64,000 nt of DNA from Panonychus citri (lineage: Eukaryota; Arthropoda; Arachnida; Trombidiformes; Tetranychidae): contig NW_026515433.1 of the NCBI RefSeq assembly GCF_014898815.1, positions 766,501 to 830,500 of the forward strand. The letters are read 5' to 3'. Made by a program: the position numbers and the translations under genes. Under the pieces are notes generated by a model. That model had not been told where the DNA came from. It searched no databases and was given only the letters and a program-made list of their open reading frames with translations. Shown here piece by piece: positions 54,501 to 64,000 of this stretch. Numbering within the stretch: position 1 is the first letter of the stretch; each line of letters begins with the position of its first letter.

Positions 54501-57255
54501 ACAGGTTAAAGATGATCATAAAACTTGATCGAGTTCGAGATTTTCTGTTCTGAATTCGAGAAAAGACAAAAATCTTCATTCCGTTACCCTGAACTTGATT
54601 GTTAACCTTTTAAATATTCATCATTCGATTGTCCTTGATTGTAAGATTTAATTTTGTAAAATCAAATCTAAATTGTTTACATTTGTTCCGAAATTTTTGT
54701 TTAAATTGATTATTTTTACTTCCGTATTTAACTTTATCATCATTATTACTGAAACAATTATCATTGATTTGATTACTGAACTTGCCTATCAGGTTAATTT
54801 AGCTACTTAAGGTGTAATTGTTAAATTGTTGCTATTACCATCAGTTAACTATCATTGATATTATATAAACAATCAGCTCACAAGATAACAAAATATTTGA
54901 TAATCGCTTATTATTTTACTGTAATTGTTATTATCATGATTACCTGCGATTAGTTGATTAGCCTGATCATGATTAACAAATTAAGAAACTTTTGTGAAAA
55001 TTGTTGACAAACAATAAACATTGACAATGAACAAAAAACTGAGCTTAACAATCAATTAACCTTAACCCTGTCAGATTAGATTGAGTAAGAAAAGGTTACA
55101 CTCATCAAATCAATCAAAAAATCAAACAAAACGTTAACGGAAATGAATAACTATTAATACAATCATCATCATCTCCATCATTTTCATCATCCTTATCATC
55201 ATCTGTCTGTCTAACTGTTTCATCTTCCTCCTTCTTCATCCCTTTCATCTGAATCTTATTTCACTTTCTTCATCATCTGTCTGAAAGTCAATCTCTCTCT
55301 CTCATTCCAGTTTATCATCTTCAGAACTTTTTCCCTTTCTACAAACTTAATCTCTTTGACCTCCAACCCAACACTGAACATCAACCCAGTCATCTTCGTC
55401 TTCATCCTCATCTTCATCTTTGTCTCCATTCTTACCAATCAATCAAAAAACACCAAACCAAAAAATGGGTTAAATTGCCTAAAGTAACATTTTCTGTTAC
55501 TGTATTTTTCAACTAAATTACATTATCAATGATCAAAATGATGATGATGATTAAAAGATGATGACGATGATGATGATGGTACTGATGGCCTCCATCCTCA
55601 GGGTAATCGTGCCAATGTATTATGTTTATAATATCATTGAAATCAAGTTCAAAGGTATATAAATGTTATTTTGTATTTGATTACTTTGATCACAATCAAG
55701 TTTGCTAAATCAGTTGAAAATTCAACATGAACCAAGAAATTTGAACAAAAAAATCAACAGAAAAAAACAACAAAAATAATCAAATCAATAAAATAAACAT
55801 TGATAACAAAAAAGTAGATTAGTAAACATGGAACTCAATCAACTAATCAAATTGCAAATAAATTGCAATTTAAATCAACAATCAAAACCAAAAAACTAAC
55901 AAACAGAAAATGAAATTACAAACTCATTGTTACTATTTGATTATTGGAACCATAATTTATTGATTAATTGGGTTGGGTAAAAACAATCAACTTAAATCCA
56001 ACGTTAATCCATTAACATGAAGATGAGAAAAATAAGTTGGAACAAGTTGAATACAAGAAACTAGAATAAAGGGGAAAACATATAATAGGATAAAGAGATG
56101 GAAAACTGCCCGAGGGCCTAAAGATTGATGACCTTAATTGAGGTCGTTTGTTGATATTAAATCTCAATAATAAAATTGAAATTTGATGAGAAATGATTAA
56201 TTCATCAATGAACCAGAGGATGAAGATATTGTCGTATCAATGATAACAAATGAAGATTAAGATTAACGTAAGCAAATTGTTAACATATGTTGATCAATTT
56301 GCGATTTGCAAACTCACTTAATCCACGGATTAAGATTAAAAAAAAGAAAAACTTTAAATTGGAAATTTTAATCTTCATAATAATTACTCCCTTTATCTTA
56401 AGTTTATCAGTAAATGATCATCATGCATGATAAACAAGAAGAAAGAAACTTCTCTTGAATAATTGCCTTTTCTTTTTACAGAGATTCATCTTGCCTTTGG
56501 TCATCCATTGAGTGGACACTTGAGGTCAGAAAAATACATTATCCCGAACCAGAGCTACGCTAAGTTGAAGGTGAAACTTTAGCCCGAAAACGAAATGTCG
56601 ACATTTGAAACTCTAGTATTTATTTGGGTCTTTCCCTTGGTCTCTGGCTTTTTTTTGGTGGTTCCTATTTTGTCACAAGCAATTTAATCACTTAATCATC
56701 AATCTGGTTAATCGTCATCATCAGTTGATTGTCATCTTGCAGTTTGTTGTTGTTTTAAATTAATGAGAGAGATACACTTGTGTGTATGTTACGTTATTAG
56801 TGTTTGATTATTAACTGCTAATGATAAATTCATTCAACTATTGAAATAACCATCAACTCAATTTGATGATGATCAGTTTTTTATCATCATCATCATCATC
56901 ATCATCCTTTGCTCATTCCTTGATTATTTTGATTATCTGCCTCTTGATTGTGTGCAAATGGATATAAACTCAATCAACCATTTACTAAATTGTTTCATAC
57001 AACACAATCAACATTGAAAGTTTTCAGCTTGTCTTTAAGATTTGATTGTTGATTGTTTGTCACAACTAAGTGATCATCAGTCTCATTTTATCATCATTAA
57101 CTACATCAAACATCATTATCATTAACCAAAAACATTATCAACATCCAAGAGAAACATCAACAATTCAAGAAAAATAGATCAACAATATAAATATAATATA
57201 AAAAAAAAGTTATGACTTTAAATGATGATTATCATCATCAGCAGCATCATAATAG

Positions 57256-57290
57256 TGATGAAGATGAAGATGAAGATGAAGATGGAGATA
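57256..57290 (+). repeat. (GATGAA)n microsatellite
   Basis: Hexamer run gatgaa repeated about five times. Confidence 0.9.
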
Positions 57291-60200
57291 ACAGAATCCC
57301 TGGAAAAAGTATTAATATGTAATATATAAATGATGAAGATAATCATGATTATCATGATGATAAATAAAATTACAAGTCTTTCCAATGGATTACAATTAAT
57401 CATTTGGGTTTTGTGTGTATGTGTCTCTCCCATTGAGTGTGCAGAGTTTACTGATTAACCTTAAATAAATTAAAACCTTTTTTGCAATCAAATAATACAA
57501 TTAATATGCAACTCTCAAGGCTTGATATTGTATTATTAATCAGTTAACAACGCAAGTGAATCAAGTTTAACAATCAAATTCAATTGCAAATGAACATGGA
57601 CCAGGAAAAAAAAACAAAACCTTTAATAGTGGGAAAAAAATTATAACGGTAAAGTTTTTAAGCTTTTAATTCAATTTAAAATTGATAATGTCAAGTAATT
57701 TAAAACCAGAGTAACTGTTAGTTTTGGAATCGCAATTGATTACATTGAATTTAATCAACTGAAGCTGGAAAAAAGTTTCAACTGTTTAATTGTACAATCA
57801 AGATGAAGGAAAATAATCAGCAAATGCAAATGATTGATAAAATTTCAACCGTAGTGAATTAATCTTAATTATTATGCAAACATATCATTAAGAGTAATAT
57901 ATAAAAGTAGAATCATTTTCTCCTTTTACAATCAATTAATTGCTGCAAATATTAAAACACGAAAAAAACAAACAATCTGATTCTTGGAACAGCAAGAAAA
58001 AAAAAGTCTAACTCAATGACAATGGATATTAATAACTCGGAGATTTTGATGATGATGAAGATGAAATTGAAGATAGAGATGCTGAAAAACAACAACAACA
58101 GCAACATGATGAAGATGAAGATGAAAATCATCACAAGTAAAAACAATTTGTGCAAATCTGATAGACTCATACACAGGAAAAACTCATGGACAAAAAAAAA
58201 CGACACAAAAAATGTAACATTGGAAAGTTTTGTGTATGCATTTTGATAATGATAACTGGGATTGATAATATTTCATTATAAACGATTTATCAACTTGCCC
58301 TGATCCTTTAGCTGAACCTTTTTCATCATCATTTTTTTTTTCATCCTCATCCATCCATTCAGCATCCTCATCCTCATCATCCCAACATTTTGCTTCCTTT
58401 TTTCCCAATTATAACGCTGTCAATGCAAGTTATGTTAACCATTTATTATCAACCAATGGGTTCTTATAATATTAATCTGGTTAACTTTTCCCTTTCTAAT
58501 AGTATCAACTTTTTGCAAACAAAAAAAACACATACACAAAATTACAGGGAAAAGCTTGATGATGATGATGATGATGTTGATGATGTTGTTGATGATGATG
58601 ATTCCCTTTGTAATAAAGCATAAATATGAAAAGCAATGGAAGCTAAAAAATATATACAATTTATTATATGTGATTAGATGTACAATCAATAAGCAAAAAA
58701 AGTGCATCAACTCAACTGCAAACATCAATCGATTTGTCCAATATGCTGTTTTCCAATTGATAACATTTTCCAATATCAAATATATGCAATATTTGCATCT
58801 TTTCAATTTTTTTTTTCGTGCAATTTTTGTTTATTTAACCATTTATCTTTGTTCATCATCATTTAAAGTAATCATGAATACCCCCTTCATCATTTCAAGA
58901 GGGTATTAGAATCACAATTGCTATTGATGAATATTATTCTTGTACACAACCATCTTAACCATTGAATTAGATGCTAATAGATTGCAATTGATCAACGTTG
59001 AGTCAAATCACAATCAATAATAAACTAATCAATGAAAATAAATCAAAGTATTTTCCTTGATTCTTTTGATTGTTGTAAAAATTGTTAGAGAGTAAAATAT
59101 TCATTCATGAGAATGATTAAAATTACTCTAGATGATCAATTGATTCAGTTTTTCAGGGTAATTCTTGTATTGTTGGTTTACTATTGATTTAAGAATCTTA
59201 TTTATTATGTTGATTACAATTGTATTTTGCTTGTTTAATCCTTATTATTATTGTGTGTGAGTTGATTATTATTATTGCAAACAAAAAGTAATCATTTAAG
59301 GTTAATAGGGAAAAACAAAATGCAATATATGACAAAATAATCTGCTTCAGATATACAACAATTTACTAATCACATTCAATTGAAAGTTATATTTATAATG
59401 GTCTGTGTATTTATCTTCAATCCTAATCATTTAAATTCAATTTACTTGATTGAGTTTGCTTGACATTTTCAAGGAAAATCATGAAACAAAAAACATAATT
59501 AAATTAGATGATTATTCAATTGACCATAATTTTAATCAGAGAGTGAAAACAATTAATCGTAACAAAATTAATAGGAAATTAGACAATTACAATTACAATT
59601 GAAATTGCAGTTGATTAAGGGAGATGATGATGATGATGACAATCAATGATTTCCTTTCAAGATGATGTTGGTTATTTATTGTTAATTGTGAATGTTGGTT
59701 GATTGTTGCAACTATTGATTATTAGCTTTGATTATCAGGATAATCCGAAAGCATTTGCAACAACCTTTAACCTTGTAGATTAACTTTCATTTGGTGATTA
59801 CCTTTAGGTTATTTTGTTGTTGTGATTTAAGTAAAAGAGGAAATAGTTTTGATGATGAAAATGATGATGATTGTAAATATAATCTGAATGAAAGGAGATG
59901 ACATTTGACAAAAGATTTTTTCATCGTTACACTAAACGCTTTCACCTTTAATTCATTGTTAACATTTAACCGGAAATAATGTGACAATTTATTCAATTAT
60001 TCAATCTCTGTCCTGTTCTTGTGATATGTTTAATCATTTATGGTTGATTGTAATCAGCATCATTATCATTAACAGTTTAATGTTGATCATATGTTGTTGT
60101 TGAAATTTTGGTTAATTTTACTTTTCTTCAAATTGTCAAGGTAAAAATTAACCTCAATCGTTGCTAATTAACTTGATCCTTTTGTCTTTGATTATTTGAG

Positions 60201-60524
60201 GGCTTCATGTTACTGTGACAATTTAAATCAAGGGCTTAATAAGTTCATAAATTATCATGTTGATTAAGATGCCAACGACCTTTTTGCCAAATTTTGCGTA
60301 AAAAAAATAAGGACAAAAATAACTTATCATCTTCCTCATCTTCATCTTCATCTCAAATTGCACTTTCCAGGCAAATTTGATAAACAACAAATTCACTGTC
60401 TATTTTACTGTCTTCTGGTGTCCTTTATCATCCCCCCTCTTATCCATTCATTTATCATTTGTCTCACTCTCTTGCCTTTCATTTTGCTCTCTCACTCTCT
60501 TATCCCACTCAGCTTTAAGTTGAT

Positions 60525-60600
60525 CATCATCATCATCATCATCATCTTCATCATCATCTTCATCATCTTCATCATCGACCTCATCTTCATCTTCATCTTT
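60525..60600 (+). repeat. (ATC)n / (ATCTTC)n microsatellite
   Basis: A run of atc and atcttc units; its reverse strand reads as a poly-Asp/Glu frame that is not a gene. Confidence 0.9.
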
Positions 60601-61374
60601 GGGCCTTATACAATGTCTCTCATTCACTCTCTTTTTTTCAATCATCTTAATCATCATCATCATCATCATGGCTTAATTGTTAATTATTCAATTGTAATTC
60701 AAACTGAATGGCAAACAATTAAAAGTCGAAGGTTAATCAACAGCAATTAACTTGAGTAAACACAATGAAATTAATTCACCTTCAACCGATGTTTAGATCA
60801 ACACTGATTAAATATACAAAAATCAAATGAGACCTAAATTGTATCAACTACAATTAAATTTAATCACATTAATAACAATAAAAAAAGACACAATAATTTA
60901 GTGAATCATAAACAAATTAAAGTTGATAACTTTTAATCAGAATCTTAATAGAAAACAACAAGAGCAAATAATACCAGTAATCATTATGATTAAACATTAA
61001 TTACCATGTAATCAGTTAAATCAGTTAATTGCATCGTAAGATTTTCACCATCTAATGGGAAAACTAAGATTCTAATTAATTATACCAAGTCTTTGGTAAA
61101 TTGTTTGCATAAACAACATAAACAATCACCAAGATGACTGATGTACTAATGGAAGTGCTAATCGAGTCTCTGTGATTTAAAAAAAATCCAGAGTCCAGTC
61201 AATGGTTAAGGAAAACATCAGCTCGAAGTTTTTACAAGTTACTGTAGTTTTTTTGCTCCTTTGGGTAAAACTAATCGCAAGTTCACATCAAGTTATACTT
61301 TGTTAACATATGGACGATGTAAGTCTAGTGAGTGAGAGCGAGAGACTGAGCGATAGTCCAGAGGCTTATCCAGC

Positions 61375-61422
61375 TGACCGAAGGTCATCTCAGGTCAACT
61401 AACGATATTTGCATCTTGACCT
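61375..61422. promoter_or_regulatory. Cluster of nuclear-receptor half-sites
   Basis: AGGTCA at 61382-61387 and 61392-61397 form a direct repeat with a 4-base spacer (DR4). TGACC (61375) and GGTCA (61383) form an everted pair, and a reverse half-site TGACCT lies at 61417-61422. The patch follows a GAG-rich CpG-containing stretch (gagagcgagagactgagcg). Regulatory function is an inference. Confidence 0.35.
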
Positions 61423-64000
61423 TTACTTTGGTTTAGCCAAAAAAAAACATTGCCCTTTGTATGAGTTGTTGGCGTTTGTTATCAATTGTATCCCTTTTTT
61501 GACTGGTCAAAACTGACCATTGAAAAAAAAGGTTAACCAAGTTGATTGTTGTTAACCTTAGATATTGTTAAATTAAAGTACTCGGTTAATTGTAATTCTG
61601 GACTAATCATTATCATCATTCTAATGATTAGGTTTGATTATTAAGCCAAATAAGGATATAAAGTAATCTACATATTAGGTTATAATCATTATCTTTGGAT
61701 TCGCATCGAATAACACAAAACCTATTTCTGGTTAGAACTAGAACTGGTTAGAACTTTTTTTTGTTCTTTTCCAAAATGGCGTCGAGTTAATTTATTTATT
61801 TTTTGTTCTCTCTCTATGTCAAGAACAGTTTCTCTTTCTTTATTCTATTAGTAAGTAATAGAAGAAACGAGAAAGAATTATAATCAATATCGAAATCGAT
61901 TAAGAGAAAAGTTCATCGATTGGAAAAAAAAGAAAAAAGAAAACAAAATAATGAGAATAACGGTTTTTCTCTCCATCTTCATCTTCATCTTCATCTTCAT
62001 CCTCATCCTCATCTTCAATATTTAAGTAAATACGATCATCTTGATCATCATCTTTGCATAGAAATCACAGGAAAAAGAAAGTCTAAGATGGCGAAAAAAA
62101 AAGTAATATCGAACTCGAAAGAAAAGTTCTAATGTGTTTATACTTAAAACGGAAATGGAAGTAACTTGTATGACATCTGTCTCCACAATGGTAGCACTTT
62201 GGCACATATGATTAATAGTAAAGATTACGAGTTGCCGGCTGCTAACTAACAATATTATTCATTCATCTTATATTTAATTTCCATAGACTTTGATTTCTTT
62301 GTAATTTGGAAGGAAGAAGAAAAAAAGTTGTCACCAAGAAGAGAAAAGGACGAAAAAAAATCGACGAATAGAAATGGACATTTCGATGTAGAAAAAAAAA
62401 GTAATATAAACATCGAAGGTAACATTTATTTTCCCTTTTGTTTACGTCATTCAATTGTCATCTCAATAAATCATCTCTATTCAATCAACCAGTTTAATTA
62501 AAATGGTTCCAACCTTAAATCATCAATTGACTTTCCTTTTCCGGTTTCATCATCATAGTTATTGCCTTGGATTTTGGTGTTTCCATCACCAACTGTTGAC
62601 ATTCAGTTGGCCATTTTTTCTTCTTCTTTACATTTCAAGAATTCAAAGCTAATCATCATCATCATTTTCTTCATTGACCATTCTCTTGCTCTCTATCATC
62701 ATCTTCATCATCTTCGTCTTCATTATCATCATTATTTTCTCTTTCTTTCAAACTCAAAATTCTTGAAACTTGGCCAACATTACGAGTGGAAACAAATTCC
62801 GAGAAAGAATCATGATTATCTTAGATTAGAAGATGAAGAAGAAGAAGAAGAAGAAGAAGAAGAAGATGATGATGATGATAATGATGAGATTTGAATGTTC
62901 GTTTACATACTTTTCGCTCCATATCTATTAATATGATCATTAACTTTCCATCGAATGTTAAAAAACTTTCACATTAGATAATTTTACCTTTCGATTTACC
63001 TAGAAAACTTTATCAGTCTTTTCCTATTATTATTTAAGGATAATTAGATTACAATGATGGATAATGATGATAATCTAGTAACTTTAATGACCCTAGAAAA
63101 CACCAGGAAGGTTAACCCAAAGTAACCAGGATTGTTCACTAATAACCCAAAAGGAAGACCAGAAATAATCAGTCACAATGATGAATCAATTTGATTATAT
63201 TCAAATTTGATTGTAATCATTTGTATGATGTAACCTTGATTCTGTTTCATTTTTATCCAAGTTAACGTTCATTGTCCTGTTTATTATTTTATAATTGGAA
63301 TCAAATCATCATCATGATTAACAATCAAGATTACACGATTTTAATGATCAATTAATAGAGTAAATTAGTTTAGATGATTAACTTGACTCTTTAATCGTAC
63401 AATTAAGATCTTGAAGACGATTCAATATTTGGACGATAATGTTACTATTTTTTCATGTTTTCTGTGTTTTGTTTTGGTTTTTTTTCATTCTCTGACCTGA
63501 TGACCTAAAGAGGAAGATGAAAAGGAAGAGGAAGGAGGAAAACATGATGAAGATGATGAGGATGATCCTCTTAACTCTCTTTCTCAAGAGACTGACCATT
63601 GCGTGTTAATATTATCCTATTGACTCTCGGACAATATTTGATATAATAATAGCTCTCAGTTTGATTCTATTGATATGGAAACTTATTACATATTAATTGT
63701 TACATTTAATTGTCGCTCATTCAAATAGAATCAGCTGGAGTCATTATCGAATCTGTTTTTAGAACTTTTCTCCTCTTTTTCAAAGTTTCATCTTTTTCAC
63801 TGCCAAATCTCATTCTCGATTCCAAGAGAAAAGCTATAACTTTGTTGTCTATGGTTAACTTGATTTCGGTGTTAATTTATCAAGTGCAAAGTGAATTGGG
63901 AGTTACATTGATGATTGTGAAGATAATGATGATATTGAAAGAGAAAAGGAAAGAGAAAGATGAAGATAAACTTGAAATTTGGGAGCTTAGAAAAAGCGTT
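61423..64000. other. Non-coding DNA to the window edge
   Basis: 2.6 kb with TCATCT repeats at 61975-62015, a GAA-then-GAT repeat at 62829-62886 and two YY1-like words (AAAATGGCG near 61774, AAGATGGCG near 62084) that may mark promoter DNA. No exon of TET or any other gene was recognised. Confidence 0.45.
62829..62886 (+). repeat. (GAA)n followed by (GAT)n microsatellite
   Basis: About ten GAA units then GAT units. It produces a poly-Glu/Asp end in one open frame that I do not call a gene. Confidence 0.95.

Larger units (their letters stand above)
51531..61300. other. Non-coding DNA with many simple repeats
   Basis: 9.8 kb with no supportable gene. Simple repeats include TCATCT near 52655-52680, ATC at 56883-56906, GATGAA at 57256-57290, GAT at 58558-58600 and ATC/ATCTTC at 60525-60600. 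A small hairpin with arms AATACCC (58877) and GGGTATT (58901) is present. All frames of 60 codons or more follow the repeats or are featureless. Confidence 0.5.

Noticed and set aside
60448..60750. Frames over the ATC/ATCTTC repeat
   Set aside because: Composition-driven on both strands.
62562..62894. 110-codon frame ending in poly-Glu/Asp
   Set aside because: The acidic end is a GAA/GAT microsatellite and the rest has no recognisable domain.
36796..64000. tRNA or rRNA genes
   Set aside because: No convincing A/B box pairs or rRNA-like GC-rich conserved stretches were seen by eye; a covariance-model scan would be decisive.

Overview
This is a window of an AT-rich animal nuclear genome with short GT-AG introns. 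Compact conserved genes, a Polinton/Maverick element and long microsatellite-rich non-coding DNA together suggest an arthropod. An MD-2-like lipid-binding gene and the overall style fit a chelicerate such as a mite, but the species is not proven by what I can read.

Layout. 1-18.3 kb is gene-dense host DNA. It holds the 3' end of an unrecognised gene; WDR83/MORG1, with an intronless KLHL10-like gene inside its third intron; a His/Pro-rich repeat protein; transaldolase (-); PTPMT1 (-); an ML-domain (NPC2/MD-2-like) secreted protein; eIF3f; COX7C (-), divergent from the mitochondrial Lon protease; and a FASTKD-like gene whose first exon is not visible. From 18.7 to 19.7 kb on the minus strand lies the terminal exon of a TET 5-methylcytosine dioxygenase. 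Its upstream exons are not recognisable anywhere up to 64 kb.

20.6-36.8 kb is a 16.2-kb Polinton/Maverick (adintovirus-like) element. It has 10-bp terminal inverted repeats and a 6-7 bp target duplication. Its order is: decayed ORF, 136-bp satellite array, tandem-domain dUTPase (-), protein-primed DNA polymerase B, a TATA-binding-protein homologue, a conserved unknown, packaging ATPase, a PX-like small basic protein, an unknown ORF, DDE integrase with chromodomain, a coiled-coil virion-like protein, a small minor-virion-like protein, major capsid protein and adenain-like protease. The replication, integration and packaging genes are open. The virion genes and dUTPase carry frameshifts or stops. 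The most striking feature is the element's own TBP, together with TATA plus initiator promoters in front of at least the polymerase, dUTPase and TBP genes.

36.8-64 kb contains no gene I can support. It is AT-rich DNA full of GAT/ATC, GA/CT and GAA microsatellites, a 14-bp pyrimidine minisatellite and a few GC-richer islands with possible regulatory motifs. The simplest reading is that this stretch and the Polinton lie in a very long intron, or 5' region, of the minus-strand TET gene. That is an inference.
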